Source: an uncultured Lachnospiraceae bacterium
GTDB taxonomy: Bacteria > Bacillota > Clostridia > Lachnospirales > Lachnospiraceae
Assembly (NCBI GenBank): GCA_947626795.1
Contig: CANQTH010000003.1
Coordinates: forward strand, 1-64,000
Direction: 5' to 3'
Length of the DNA stretch: 64,000 bases
This document shows, piece after piece, positions 16,312 to 26,907 of this stretch (position 1 is the first letter of the stretch; each line of letters opens with the position of its first letter). The notes under the pieces are model-generated. The model had not been told where the DNA came from. It made no database searches and saw only the letters and a list, made by a program, of their open reading frames with translations. The translations under genes and the position numbers were made by a program.

Positions 16312-17913
16312 TTACAAAGGCCGGACGACAACTTCTCCCTGGTCTTTTACAAACTTTGAACAAGCCCTTACGCTTTTGATATTCATGCCCACGTCGGAAA
16401 TCTGGATGGACACGCCCGGGTAAATATTCCCCTTTACTTTGATCTTCGCGCCCTGCGAGAGGCGGATCATCCCCTGCAGCTCCTTAAATTCCGCCCGATG
16501 CGCGTTTAGCTGCTGCTGCTTTAGCTTAAACGATTGGGCGATCATCTGCACTTGCTGCATCCGGTCCGGGCTGATCGGCTCCTTTCGGTGTACCTTTTCG
16601 TTGAAGCTGACGAGGATCGGGCGCATCTGGTCCAATTCCTTCCCGATCTGCGTCATTTCTTTCTGGATCTCCCCGTAACGCGCCTTTACATGGGGATCCA
16701 CGCCGACCTCGATCCGGGTGACTGCCCCCATTTCCGAGCCGACCGTCTGCGCCTCCACGGAATTGCCCGCGCGGATCGTCCCGCCGTTCACAAAACCCTT
16801 CCTGCCGCTGACGCGGATGTCCGTCGTCGCGGACACGTTGCTGTGCAGGATGGATTCCGTCTCGATGAAGCCGCCGGAAATGACCGTGGCGTTCTCGATG
16901 AACTTCGTGATGACGTTGTTGTCCGCCTCGACCTTGCCTTTCGACATACCGTGGATGCCGCGCTTCACGATAATCTGGCCGCCCGCGTGCAGGTACGCGC
17001 CCTCCACCACGCCCTCGATGATGATGTCCCCTTTCGCGCGCACGGAGAAGCCGCTCTTGACATTCCCCCTGATCTCCACATTCCCGTCGTATACGATGTT
17101 GCCCGTCGTATTGTCCACATCCGCAGGCACCTCAAAGACATCGGAAACAAAGACCTTGCGGTTGACTAAGCTCGCGTGCCCGGTAACGTTGGAATAGATC
17201 TCCGTCCCGTCCTCGGAGAGCGTGATGTTGTTGCCGAACTCCAGCTTGAGCGTCTTGAGCTGTCGGCCGCTGATCTCGTTGCCGAAGACGTCGATCCCAG
17301 GCGTCCCCGGCTCTTCCTTATGGAGCTTTGCCAAGAGCTGCCCCTTCTCCACATGGCTGATGGTATTCAGCTCATGGTAATTGACGGACCCGTCCTCGTT
17401 CTTCTTCGGCTTTAAGTTATGGCTGGTATTGAAAAAATATTCGATCTTCGCATCCTTGCCATTGACCGGAGGAGTCCCTTTCGCAAAAATATAATTCGTG
17501 CAGTAACGGCGTTCCTTCAAGAACTTCGCGATCTCTTCCAATTGGACGCCGACCTTGACCTGATGGGAGATCAGGTCCTTTTGGATGTCCTCTCCCGTTA
17601 AGAGCTTCCCCTGGTTGGAAGGCGGATAGAAGCGGCAGAAGACGAGCATTTTGTCGATCGACACGGTCAGCGCCATCTGTTCGTTTTCCTGGAAGCCGTT
17701 CCACTCGCCCACATAGACTTCCTGGATCCCGTCCATACGCAAAGTCGCCTGGTTCAGCTCCTTTAAATTGAAGCCCTTGTACCCTTTCTGCTCCAGATAA
17801 GCGACCGCGTCCTTCACCTCTGCGGGCTTGCCGCCCCCCGTTGGCGGATAGACCAGCAGGAACACTCCCACATCCCTTATGTCCAATTTAAAATATCCAT
17901 TTCTGCTCTCCAT
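16312..17913 (-). CDS. FapA / DUF342-family protein
   Basis: Beta-helix-like polymer-forming repeats (VEIRGNVKSGFSVRAKGDIIIEGVVEGAYLHAGGQIIVKRGIHG). Confidence 0.85.
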   Translation of the reverse strand: MESRNGYFKLDIRDVGVFLLVYPPTGGGKPAEVKDAVAYLEQKGYKGFNLKELNQATLRMDGIQEVYVGEWNGFQENEQMALTVSIDKMLVFCRFYPPSNQGKLLTGEDIQKDLISHQVKVGVQLEEIAKFLKERRYCTNYIFAKGTPPVNGKDAKIEYFFNTSHNLKPKKNEDGSVNYHELNTISHVEKGQLLAKLHKEEPGTPGIDVFGNEISGRQLKTLKLEFGNNITLSEDGTEIYSNVTGHASLVNRKVFVSDVFEVPADVDNTTGNIVYDGNVEIRGNVKSGFSVRAKGDIIIEGVVEGAYLHAGGQIIVKRGIHGMSKGKVEADNNVITKFIENATVISGGFIETESILHSNVSATTDIRVSGRKGFVNGGTIRAGNSVEAQTVGSEMGAVTRIEVGVDPHVKARYGEIQKEMTQIGKELDQMRPILVSFNEKVHRKEPISPDRMQQVQMIAQSFKLKQQQLNAHRAEFKELQGMIRLSQGAKIKVKGNIYPGVSIQISDVGMNIKSVRACSKFVKDQGEVVVRPL

Positions 17914-17926
17914 AAATATCCTCCGC

Positions 17927-18691
17927 TTAATCCGTTAATATATTCATGTAAGGCCCCATCGTTTTTTTCATTTTTGCCAATGCTTTCGTATGAAGCTGTG
18001 AAATGCGCGATTCCGACACTTCCAGGATATTGCTGATCTCCTTCAGCGTCAAGTCTTCATAATAATACAGCGTGATGACCTTACGTTCTTTCTCCGTAAG
18101 CGCTTCCAATGACACGCCCAGCATTTTTTTCAGCTCTTCCTGGGCAATGGCGTCCTCCGGCTGGATGAAATGGGAATTTTTCTTCGCATCCATGACGGGC
18201 TCCGCGCCCTGTTCCACATACTCATTCAGGGAAATGAGATTCGTGACCTTTAGCTGCGACTGCCAGGCCAGCAGCTCCTCGCTGCTCACTTCCAGCTCCG
18301 CGGCGATCTCCTCGTCGGAAGCATTCCGCCCGGTGCGTTCCTCGATCCGGCGGATCGCCTCGTCGATCTTCTTTTGCTTCTGGCGGACCGTCCTTGGGAT
18401 CCAGTCCATTTTCCGGATCTGATCCAAAATGGACCCGCGTATCCGAAGGCTGGCATACGTCTCAAATTTTACGTCTTTTTTCGCGTCAAACTTGTCAATA
18501 GCGTCGATCAGGCCAAAGATCCCATATCCCACCAGATCGTCATATTCCACATTGTACCCGAGGTACATGCTCAAGCGCCCCGCCACGATCTTGACTAACG
18601 GCGCATATTCCACGATAAGCTTTTCTCTTAATTCCGCCGTGGGCTTCTTCCTGAAGTCCGCCCACATCTGTTCTCTTTCTGCTGTATTCAT
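17927..18691 (-). CDS. fliA: FliA/WhiG-family flagellar sigma factor (sigma-D)
   Basis: YDDLVGYGIFGLIDAIDKFD, RGSILDQIRKMDWIPRTVRQK, LTEKERKVITLYYYEDLTLKEIS. Confidence 0.94.
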   Translation of the reverse strand: MNTAEREQMWADFRKKPTAELREKLIVEYAPLVKIVAGRLSMYLGYNVEYDDLVGYGIFGLIDAIDKFDAKKDVKFETYASLRIRGSILDQIRKMDWIPRTVRQKQKKIDEAIRRIEERTGRNASDEEIAAELEVSSEELLAWQSQLKVTNLISLNEYVEQGAEPVMDAKKNSHFIQPEDAIAQEELKKMLGVSLEALTEKERKVITLYYYEDLTLKEISNILEVSESRISQLHTKALAKMKKTMGPYMNILTD

Positions 18692-18787
18692 CCAAAGCCC
18701 CCAAGACCATAGGAAAAAGCCCCTATGTTATTTTGTTCCCATGGGCAGCGAGCCAAGCCGGATGCCGCAGCGCGCCCTGCCTGGCGC

Positions 18788-19075
18788 TCAGGCCTGGTCC
18801 TCCTTAGCGGCCTCCTCCGCCGCTTCCGCTTCCTCACTGCCCTCTGCTTCCGCGTCTTCGCCTTCCTCCGCCTCATCCGTGGCTTCTTCCGTCTCTTCCT
18901 TGAACATTTTGTCCAATGCCAGTTTCGCGAAACATCCCAATATGTAAAACAGGACTAAGACCGACACCCATACCTTAACAAATTGCGCGGTCTCCATATG
19001 CGTGGCAAAACCAATGACGCAGGTCACAAACCCTGCGATCAGCGTGATGGTTATCGGCACTTGCTTCGTCTTCAT
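18788..19075 (-). CDS. Hypothetical two-TM membrane protein with acidic Ala/Glu-rich tail
   Basis: ORF 95 aa in operon context between cheD and fliA. Confidence 0.6.
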   Translation of the reverse strand: MKTKQVPITITLIAGFVTCVIGFATHMETAQFVKVWVSVLVLFYILGCFAKLALDKMFKEETEEATDEAEEGEDAEAEGSEEAEAAEEAAKEDQA

Positions 19076-19087
19076 ACCCAGTCCCCT

Positions 19088-19570
19088 TCAAATGATCCTT
19101 AACTGCTTCCCAACCGCCTTGATGTGAAACTCCCCGGTTGCGGGATAAAGCTCGACCGTCCGCCCGAAATTGAGCCCGGTATCCTCAGCCAGCAGCGGGA
19201 TCCCCATCTGCTGAAGCTTCCGCTTGGAAGCCTGGGCGTTCCGCTCCCCGACATTTCCGATATTGGACAGGCCGCTTACCTCGAACATTTTCGCCCCGCC
19301 CGCGATCTTCGCGACAAGCCGGCGACGGTTCGCCCCGGCAGCCGTGACGCGCTTGATCAATTCCTCGATCCCTGTATCTGCGAATTTAGCGATATTTGAA
19401 TTATTCCTCATCTGCGTGCTGTCCGGAAGCATGATATGCGCCAATCCCCCGATCTTTAAGACCGGGTCGTAGACTGCGATCCCAATACATGAACCCAACC
19501 CCAGCGTGGTTATCATATCCGGCGCCCTGCATATATTCAAATCTGCCATACCAACTTTAACTGTAGCCAT
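19088..19570 (-). CDS. cheD: Chemoreceptor deamidase CheD
   Basis: TTLGLGSCIGIAVYDP, GGLAHIMLPDS, KIAGGAKMF. Confidence 0.95.
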   Translation of the reverse strand: MATVKVGMADLNICRAPDMITTLGLGSCIGIAVYDPVLKIGGLAHIMLPDSTQMRNNSNIAKFADTGIEELIKRVTAAGANRRRLVAKIAGGAKMFEVSGLSNIGNVGERNAQASKRKLQQMGIPLLAEDTGLNFGRTVELYPATGEFHIKAVGKQLRII

Positions 19571-19585
19571 TCTACCATGCTCCTC

Positions 19586-20206
19586 TTATAGTGTGATCCC
19601 CAATGACGTTAAGATTTTATCGTAAGATTCAACATCCGGCATCAATATGAAAAAGCCCTGTATTTTCACATCGTCCCCAAAAGCCGTCTCGATCAAAAGC
19701 GCATTGTCCCCATACTGCCCGAACTGGATCGCCGGGACGCTCAAGATCGCCGCGGCCATGTCCAGCGCAAGATACGGGACGGACGATGTGATCACCATAT
19801 TCGTCATGGCCGAAAGCGCAGACAGGTACGACCCGGAAATGATATTCCCGATCTCCTTTAACGCGGATAAATCCATCTCGTCGAAGTCCTCCGCGTAATC
19901 CTCCGGGCGGCCCATTAAGCGGTTCACCAGATAATGCGCGGATTCTGTCTTTAACAGGAACATCATGCTCCCGTCGATGTCGCCGGACACCTCTAAGTAG
20001 ATCCCCAGCACGGTCTCTTCTTCGGCGGAGATCGCTGCCGGAAGCTCCTGGAACGTCAAAAGCACGACTTTCGGGACTTCCATGTCCATCCGAAGGTTCA
20101 GCATCTGGGAAATCGCCGTCGTCGCATTCCCCGCGCCGATGTTCCCGATCTCCTTGAGTACGTCAAAATATACATCGTTTAATTGTTCTAAGCTAAATTT
20201 AGCCAT
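19586..20206 (-). CDS. cheC: CheY-P phosphatase CheC
   Basis: LKEIGNIGAGNATTAIS and LKEIGNIISGSYLSALS duplicated motif. Confidence 0.94.
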   Translation of the reverse strand: MAKFSLEQLNDVYFDVLKEIGNIGAGNATTAISQMLNLRMDMEVPKVVLLTFQELPAAISAEEETVLGIYLEVSGDIDGSMMFLLKTESAHYLVNRLMGRPEDYAEDFDEMDLSALKEIGNIISGSYLSALSAMTNMVITSSVPYLALDMAAAILSVPAIQFGQYGDNALLIETAFGDDVKIQGFFILMPDVESYDKILTSLGITL

Positions 20207-20296
20207 ACTGTTTTTCCTTTCTTCTTCTCGCTCTTATTACGAACAGGCTGCCGCAAAAGCTTTCCTACTTACTGCAGCAGCCCTCTCAAGATCCTG

Positions 20297-20761
20297 TTAT
20301 GCATTCTCGCTCTCGTCAACAATGCTGTTGATGTCGAACAAAGAGATCAACGTTCCCCCGTTTTTCCCGACTCCATCGATAAAATTGCTCTTATTGTTCT
20401 TCACGTCGTTCGTCGTCTTATCAATCTCGTTCGGCCCAAGGGTCACTACTTCCTTCACCTCATCCACAAGAATGCCAAGGACTCCATGCTCTTCCAGCTT
20501 TAGTATGATGATCCTCGTGACGTCCGTGAACACGTCCGGTTCCAAATTCATCTTCGTGCGGATGCTCATGATCGGCACGATCTCGCCGCGCAGGTTGATG
20601 ACGCCCTTAAAGTAAGGCTGCACCTTCGGCACGCGGGTGATCTTCTGCATGCGCACGATATTGTTGACGTAGCTGATGTCGATCCCATACTGCTCGCTGC
20701 CGATCTTCACTACGATATACTGCTTCTTGTCATCCTCGATCATTGATTTATTCTTTGCCAT
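20297..20761 (-). CDS. cheW: Chemotaxis coupling protein CheW
   Basis: GVINLRGEIVPIMSIRTKM, HGVLGILVDEVKEV. Confidence 0.93.
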   Translation of the reverse strand: MAKNKSMIEDDKKQYIVVKIGSEQYGIDISYVNNIVRMQKITRVPKVQPYFKGVINLRGEIVPIMSIRTKMNLEPDVFTDVTRIIILKLEEHGVLGILVDEVKEVVTLGPNEIDKTTNDVKNNKSNFIDGVGKNGGTLISLFDINSIVDESENA

Positions 20762-20772
20762 GCCGACACCCC

Positions 20773-22926
20773 CTAAAATAATGTATTAACATCCAGGATC
20801 AACGCTACCTCGCCGTCGCCAAGGACAGTCGCGCCGCTGATGATCTTTGAGCTGTTATTAATATATTTGCCCAGGGACTTGATAACAATTTCCTGCTGCC
20901 CGTCCAGCTCGTCCACGATAAGCCCCGCGAAGCGGTCCCCTTTGCGGACGATGATGACGATCAGGCTTTCCCGTTCCTCCTCGGCCGGCTCGCAGTCCAG
21001 GAGCTGATCCAGGTAGAACAGCGGGATCACCATGTCGCGGATGTGGATGACTTCTTTTGCCTGCACGTACTTGATATCCGAGGGGGATATCTCCTCGATC
21101 GTCTCGATCGAACCAAGGGAGATCGCGTATTTCTCCTTCCGCACCTCCACCATCAGCGCCTGGATGATCGCAAGCGTCAAAGGCAGCCGCACGATGAACT
21201 TGGATCCTTCCCCTAATACGCTCTTCACCTCGACGTCCCCGCCTAACGCCTCGATGTTGGACTTTACGACGTCAAGCCCAACGCCCCGGCCGGAGATATC
21301 GGAGATCTGCTTCGCCATGGAGAAGCTCGGCATGAACAGGAAATCGATGATCTCTTTCTGGCTTAAGCCCGCCGCCTGCTCGGGCGTGACAAGCCCCCGC
21401 TCGATCGCCTTGTTCTTCACATTTTCCGTATCGATCCCGTTGCCGTCGTCGCTTACCTCAATGATGACATTATTGCCTTCCTGGAACGCGTTCAGGTTGA
21501 TGGCGCCGACTTCCGGCTTGCCCCTCTTCAAACGGACTTCCGCGCTCTCAAGGCCATGGTCCGCGGAGTTACGGAGCAGATGCTGCAGCGGGTCGCCGAT
21601 CTGGTCGACGACCGTACGGTCCAACTCCGTGTCTTCGCCGGTCATGTACAATTCCATCTTCTTATCCAGCTTCTTGGACAAGTCGCGGATCATGCGCGGG
21701 AATTTCTGCACGACGCTCTCGATCGGAACCATCCGGACCTTCATGACGGATTCGTGCAGCCCCGTGGTGATCTGCTCCAAATACTCGATCTGCTCGTGGA
21801 ACGCCTGGGAATTGATGCCGCCTTCCCCTTCCGGATTGTATCCGAACGCGACCAGGGAGTTCTTCGCGATGATAAGCTCGCTGACCTGGTTCATCAGCGC
21901 GTCCAGCTTCTCGATATCGACGCGGACCGTGCGGTTCGTGACCGGCTTGCCCGGCGTCTGCTTCTTCGCCGCAGCCTGCTTGCCTGCTGCCTGCTTCGCT
22001 GCCGGAGCCTTCGCCGCCTGCGCCGCCGGGGCTTTCTCCGCGGCAGCCTTCGCCGCCTGCGCCGCCGCTTTTGCCGCGGCCGCCTCCTCGGCTTCTTTCT
22101 TCTCCGCCGCAGCCGTCAGATCCTTGAACTTCAGCCGTTCCCCGACGACCTCCTCGATCTCGGAAACCGCTTTCGTCACCGCCTCGATCTCCTCAAACTC
22201 CGCCTCGCTCGCAAGGAAGAAGCTGAAATCAAATTCAAATTTCTCATCCTCGATGTCCTGGGAGCTCGGGCTGTAGACCAGGATATTCCCATAGTCCTCC
22301 ACAGCCTTGAATACAAGGAACGCCCGCGCTGCTTTTAACAGGCATTCTTTCTGTATGTACACGGTGATGCCATAAAGGTGCATCCCCTTCTCTTCCGCCT
22401 CTTTTAACTCGTCCTTTTCCTTCTCCGAGAACTCGATGTCCAGATATTTCTTCGGATACTTCTCATCTGACGACGACGCGTCCTCCTTCGGCTTCGAAGC
22501 CTCTTCTTTCGGCTTTTCTTCCTTCTGCGGGGCAGCCCCGGTCCCGGCTGCCAGGATATCGTTCAGCTCGTTGATGATCGCCTCGTTGTCGTCGGTTCCT
22601 TCGTCGGAGCTTTCCTTTATGTTGTCCAGATAAGCCTCGATCGCGTCTAAGCACTGGAACAATACGTCCACAAGGCTGCTGGTGACGTTCATGTTCCCGC
22701 TACGGATCTCCTGGAACACGTTCTCCATGTCATGGGTCAGGCGCTGCATCCTCTTAAATCCCATCGTCCCGGCCATCCCCTTTAAGGAATGCGCCGCCCG
22801 GAAGATCTCGTTGATCGTATCCATGTTCTCCGGCTCTTTCTCAAGCACCATGATACAATCGGACAGATCCTGCAGATGCCCGTTCGTTTCGTCGATAAAA
22901 ATTTCAAGATATTGGCTCACATCCAT
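20773..22926 (-). CDS. cheA: Chemotaxis histidine kinase CheA
   Basis: P1 AAHSLKGMAGTMGF, HLLRNSADHGLE, SGRGVGLDVVKSNIEALGGDVEV, C-terminal CheW-like domain. Confidence 0.96.
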   Translation of the reverse strand: MDVSQYLEIFIDETNGHLQDLSDCIMVLEKEPENMDTINEIFRAAHSLKGMAGTMGFKRMQRLTHDMENVFQEIRSGNMNVTSSLVDVLFQCLDAIEAYLDNIKESSDEGTDDNEAIINELNDILAAGTGAAPQKEEKPKEEASKPKEDASSSDEKYPKKYLDIEFSEKEKDELKEAEEKGMHLYGITVYIQKECLLKAARAFLVFKAVEDYGNILVYSPSSQDIEDEKFEFDFSFFLASEAEFEEIEAVTKAVSEIEEVVGERLKFKDLTAAAEKKEAEEAAAAKAAAQAAKAAAEKAPAAQAAKAPAAKQAAGKQAAAKKQTPGKPVTNRTVRVDIEKLDALMNQVSELIIAKNSLVAFGYNPEGEGGINSQAFHEQIEYLEQITTGLHESVMKVRMVPIESVVQKFPRMIRDLSKKLDKKMELYMTGEDTELDRTVVDQIGDPLQHLLRNSADHGLESAEVRLKRGKPEVGAINLNAFQEGNNVIIEVSDDGNGIDTENVKNKAIERGLVTPEQAAGLSQKEIIDFLFMPSFSMAKQISDISGRGVGLDVVKSNIEALGGDVEVKSVLGEGSKFIVRLPLTLAIIQALMVEVRKEKYAISLGSIETIEEISPSDIKYVQAKEVIHIRDMVIPLFYLDQLLDCEPAEEERESLIVIIVRKGDRFAGLIVDELDGQQEIVIKSLGKYINNSSKIISGATVLGDGEVALILDVNTLF

Positions 22927-22927
22927 A

Positions 22928-24004
22928 TTATTGTACCCCCACGTTCTTTATTATCGTTTGTGCAACCTCTGTTAATGGAACTACTTCGTTTACAACGCCT
23001 GTGTCCGCAATGGACTTCGGCATCCCATATACGACACAGGACGCGGCGTCCTGGGAGATCACATGGATCGGCTTCTTCTCGCGCAGGGAAAGGATCCCTC
23101 CCGTCCCGTCCGTGCCCATCCCGGTCAGCACGACGCACACGATCTGGTCGTAGCCGCTCGTCCGCAGCGATTCATACGTCACATTAGCGCAGGGCCTCAG
23201 CCCGCCGATCGCCGGCTTATCGTTCAAATGGACGACGTGAGTGTCGTTGGGCTTTTTCAGGATCTCCATATGCTTGCCGCCCGGCGCGATGTAGACGCAG
23301 CCTTTCTGGAGGATGTCCCCCTCCTCCGCTTCCTTGACGCGGACCTGGCTCACGTCGTCCAACCGTTCCGCCATCGACTTTGTGAACCCCGGCGGCATAT
23401 GCTGGACAAGCACCATCGGCGCCCCCATGTTCTTCGGGAGATACGGGATCACGCTCTGCAGCGCTTTCGGTCCTCCGGTGGAGCAGGCCAACGCGATCAA
23501 TTTGTTCCGGCCCGGCCCGGCCATCTTCACGGGCGGGGTGACGGCGACCATCTGTTTCTTCGGCGCTTTCGCGCCCGCCGCCGGGAAGTTCTTGGCATTC
23601 TCAGAATTGACGACCGCCTTTAGCACCTTCAGGATCTGCCGTTTGAAATCTTCCCCTTTGGCTTCAATGATATTGCCCGGTTTTGTAACGAAATCGATCG
23701 CCCCCAGTTCCATTGCACGGATCGTCTCATCCGCATCCCTGGTCGCCAAGGTGCTTACAATGATCACAGATGCCTTGATCCCTTCCGATTGCAGTTTTTC
23801 CAGTAATTCCAGACCGTTCATGCGCGGCATGGTGATGTCTAAGATCACGGCGTCATACTCCTTGCTTTTCAGCTTCATATACGCCTCCAGGCCGTCTTTG
23901 CAAACATCGGTCACTTGAAATGTGCTGTCTGTATTGATTATATCACAAATAACCTTTCTCATGAGTGCAGAGTCATCAACTACCAAAATATTTTTTCTCA
24001 TCAT
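22928..24004 (-). CDS. cheB: Chemotaxis methylesterase CheB
   Basis: Receiver domain plus ALACSTGGPKALQSVIP, LTGMGTDGTGGILSLRE. Confidence 0.96.
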   Translation of the reverse strand: MMRKNILVVDDSALMRKVICDIINTDSTFQVTDVCKDGLEAYMKLKSKEYDAVILDITMPRMNGLELLEKLQSEGIKASVIIVSTLATRDADETIRAMELGAIDFVTKPGNIIEAKGEDFKRQILKVLKAVVNSENAKNFPAAGAKAPKKQMVAVTPPVKMAGPGRNKLIALACSTGGPKALQSVIPYLPKNMGAPMVLVQHMPPGFTKSMAERLDDVSQVRVKEAEEGDILQKGCVYIAPGGKHMEILKKPNDTHVVHLNDKPAIGGLRPCANVTYESLRTSGYDQIVCVVLTGMGTDGTGGILSLREKKPIHVISQDAASCVVYGMPKSIADTGVVNEVVPLTEVAQTIIKNVGVQ

Positions 24005-24006
24005 AG

Positions 24007-24747
24007 CTATCCCTTTTCCCTGCTTCTGCGTTCTTGCTCAAAAATATACTTGATGATCATTTCCCGCTCCGTCCGGCTTTTCGGCAGGAAGTTCACGCGA
24101 TATTCATACTTAGGCTGGTCTGCCTTGGCCTTCTGGCGCAGCAGGATATCTCCCACGATCTCCAAGTGGTAATCCATCGCCTCGTTCTTTAGGTGCATCG
24201 ACATTAAGACGTATCGCCAGTTGTCCCCGAGCCACCCGCCGACAAACCGGACGCCCCCTCCGCTCAAGTCCACGGCGACCCCGTCCCTGGGGAGATCCTG
24301 CGGGTAGTGCAGCCTGTGATGCTCCTTGATCTCCGCGATGTCCTCCATCTCAGCCTCCACTTCCGTGATCGGCATATACTGCATATCCATGGCGCATTCA
24401 AAACGGTAATAGTCGCGCCGCTGATATTTTTCCAACGCGGTCTTAGGCTCGACCAAAAACATCGGGATCTGGTCCTTGGCGTAGCGGTCCTTGATATGCG
24501 CGATGCATCGGTAAATGTCCCCGGACGAATAAAAGATGAACTCCAGCCGGATCCCCTTCGGCAGCAAGACGTTCCTGCCGTTCTCCTGCGGGACGGACAC
24601 CTCCAGCCGGCCGCCCGCAAGAATGTCTAAGACCTTGCTGTGGTATACGACCGGGCGCTCCCCCGTCCGCTTTGCCTGTTCTACATGCTGCAAAATACGA
24701 ATATCAACTTTATCCCCAATCTTTATGATGTTAGATCCCATAGGCAC
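24007..24747 (-). CDS. PilZ-domain flagellar brake (YcgR-like) protein
   Basis: YYRFECAMDMQY and DLSGGGVRFVGG PilZ-type motifs. Confidence 0.85.
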   Translation of the reverse strand: MPMGSNIIKIGDKVDIRILQHVEQAKRTGERPVVYHSKVLDILAGGRLEVSVPQENGRNVLLPKGIRLEFIFYSSGDIYRCIAHIKDRYAKDQIPMFLVEPKTALEKYQRRDYYRFECAMDMQYMPITEVEAEMEDIAEIKEHHRLHYPQDLPRDGVAVDLSGGGVRFVGGWLGDNWRYVLMSMHLKNEAMDYHLEIVGDILLRQKAKADQPKYEYRVNFLPKSRTEREMIIKYIFEQERRSREKG

Positions 24748-24754
24748 CTCTATC

Positions 24755-25630
24755 TCAATTCTTTCTATAAATAAACCGGGACAACATATGTAAGATCCCT
24801 TTCTTTTCCTGTATCGGCATCACGCTTCCGTTCAGCAGGCGGTCCGCCAGCATCTCGAACGCCCGGACCGACCTCGTCTCCGGGTAGAGGATGCTTGTCG
24901 GCTGCTGCTGGCGCACGGCTTTCTCAATGGCAGCGTCATACGGCACCATGCCTAAGTATTCCAGGCTGCCCTTCAAGAACTGCCCGACGACGGCGTTCAG
25001 CTTCCCGTAGATGCCCGCGCCCTCCTCTTCGGATTCCACCCGGTTGGAAATGACCTGGATCTTCGCCTGCGCCTGCTGAAATTCCGGATTGTAGTACAAA
25101 GCCTTCAGCAGGGAGTAGGCGTCCGTCAAAGAGCTTGGGTCGGACGTCGCGAGCAGCAGGATCTCCGGGCTTGCCAGCACAAATTCCAGCACTTTGTCGG
25201 AAATGCCCGCCCCGGTGTCGACCAGGATGACGTCCGCATACGCGTCCAGCTCCGCGACATTCTGCACCAAAAACCTGATCTGCTGCCGGGAGAGGTTGTT
25301 CACGCCCGTAATGCCGGACCCGCCGGATATGAAGCCGATGTCCAAAGGCCCCGGCGTGATGATCTCCTGGATGCTCTTACCCCGGTAGATCAGGTCGCTC
25401 AGATTATATTTCGGAACGGCCCCGAACATGATCTCAACGTTCGCAAGGCCAAAATCCGCGTCGAAAATAATGACTTTCTTCCCCTTTTTCTGAAGCTGCA
25501 CGGCAAGGTTGACGACCGTGTTCGACTTCCCGACGCCGCCTTTCCCGCTCGTAACGGTGATGACGCGCGCCTTCGGGGTGATCTGCTGGTTCCTTTTTAC
25601 GATATTCCTCAATTGTTCTGCCTGGTCCAT
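24755..25630 (-). CDS. flhG: MinD/ParA-like ATPase FlhG
   Basis: VTSGKGGVGKSNTVVNLAVQL, DADFGLANVEIMFG. Confidence 0.93.
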   Translation of the reverse strand: MDQAEQLRNIVKRNQQITPKARVITVTSGKGGVGKSNTVVNLAVQLQKKGKKVIIFDADFGLANVEIMFGAVPKYNLSDLIYRGKSIQEIITPGPLDIGFISGGSGITGVNNLSRQQIRFLVQNVAELDAYADVILVDTGAGISDKVLEFVLASPEILLLATSDPSSLTDAYSLLKALYYNPEFQQAQAKIQVISNRVESEEEGAGIYGKLNAVVGQFLKGSLEYLGMVPYDAAIEKAVRQQQPTSILYPETRSVRAFEMLADRLLNGSVMPIQEKKGILHMLSRFIYRKN

Positions 25631-25632
25631 AT

Positions 25633-26907
25633 CTATTTCCCTCCAAGCAGAAATTTAACGATTTTCTGCGAATTAAAAATCTCGATATCCTCCGGGACAT
25701 TCTGCCCATAAGTAGCATACGACAGATCCGCCCCCGTGTAAAGTTTCATATTCAGGATATTTCCAAGACAGATCGTCTCGTCCAGCTTCGTGAAGATCAA
25801 TTTGAACTGGAAATTCTTCTTGTAAATATCCGCAATATCCAAAAGATCCCGGTATTTGGTCGTCGCGCTCAAGACCAGGTACACTTCCTTGTCATATTCC
25901 TCCGGCACGTTGTCGATCAATTCCTTCATCTCGTTGCGCTGCTCCTCGTTCTTGTGTGAGAAGCCCGCTGTGTCGACCAGCACCAGGTCGTAATCCGCGG
26001 CCTTTTCCAGCTCCTCGTTCAGTTCCTCGGAGGAGTAGACGATCGTCAGCGTCGTATCCAGGATGTTCGCGTACGTATGGAGCTGCTCGGCCGCCGCGAT
26101 CCGGTAGGTGTCCGCCGTGAAAAGCGCCACTTTCTTGCCTTTCTCCACTTTGAAGCGGGAAGCGATCTTCGCGGCCGTCGTCGTCTTCCCCACCCCGGTC
26201 GGTCCGATGAGGAACACGACCTTCGGCTTCGGCCCGGTCAGCTCGATCGGCTGCGGCTGCCCGAACTTTAAGATCATCTTCTGATAGATATTGGAAAGGA
26301 TATGATCCACACTGACGCCGCCCTTCATCACTTTCTCAACCTCATCCATGATCTGGTTCACATACTTCTCATCCACTTCGTTTTCTAAAAGGATGCTGTA
26401 GATCATCTTCACGAACTTTAAGTTATCGTCCGCCGGCGCCTCCTTGGGGAAGATCTCCTTCGCTTCCGGCTTGGGCGCGAGCTTTTTCTCCAACAGCGTC
26501 TGGAGGCTTTCCAGCTTCTTCTCCAGGTTCACCTCCGCCGTGTTGTCCTTCGGCTTCTCCTCCGCGGCCGCCTGGCTCATCGAAGACGCCCAGGTATTCT
26601 CGACGGTCTTGAACATCTCCTTGATGGGCACCGGGTCTGGCTCAGGCCCCGGTATGGAGATCGGCTCGTCCGCCGCCACGTTGATGTTCCCCGGCATCTG
26701 GAGCGGCACCAGCTTCTTGGAGGAAGACGACGCCTCCGTCTCTTCCACCGCGGCCGTCACCTCGTAAGTCGTGTCCTTGAAGATGCGGGACAATCCCTTG
26801 GGCTTTATCTCTTTTGTATTCATGATCACGGTCTGCGGGCCGAATTCTTCCTGCGCTTTCGCAATAGCTTCTTCTTCCGTACGCCCCTGGAATTTTTTGA
26901 TTGTCAT
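25633..26907 (-). CDS. flhF: SRP-like GTPase FlhF
   Basis: FLIGPTGVGKTTTAAKIASRF, VALFTADTYRIAAAEQL, FTKLDET. Confidence 0.95.
   Translation of the reverse strand: MTIKKFQGRTEEEAIAKAQEEFGPQTVIMNTKEIKPKGLSRIFKDTTYEVTAAVEETEASSSSKKLVPLQMPGNINVAADEPISIPGPEPDPVPIKEMFKTVENTWASSMSQAAAEEKPKDNTAEVNLEKKLESLQTLLEKKLAPKPEAKEIFPKEAPADDNLKFVKMIYSILLENEVDEKYVNQIMDEVEKVMKGGVSVDHILSNIYQKMILKFGQPQPIELTGPKPKVVFLIGPTGVGKTTTAAKIASRFKVEKGKKVALFTADTYRIAAAEQLHTYANILDTTLTIVYSSEELNEELEKAADYDLVLVDTAGFSHKNEEQRNEMKELIDNVPEEYDKEVYLVLSATTKYRDLLDIADIYKKNFQFKLIFTKLDETICLGNILNMKLYTGADLSYATYGQNVPEDIEIFNSQKIVKFLLGGK

Noticed and set aside
21950-22110. Ala/Lys-rich low-complexity segment of cheA as a repeat element
   Set aside because: Typical variable CheA linker; no exact tandem DNA unit of note.
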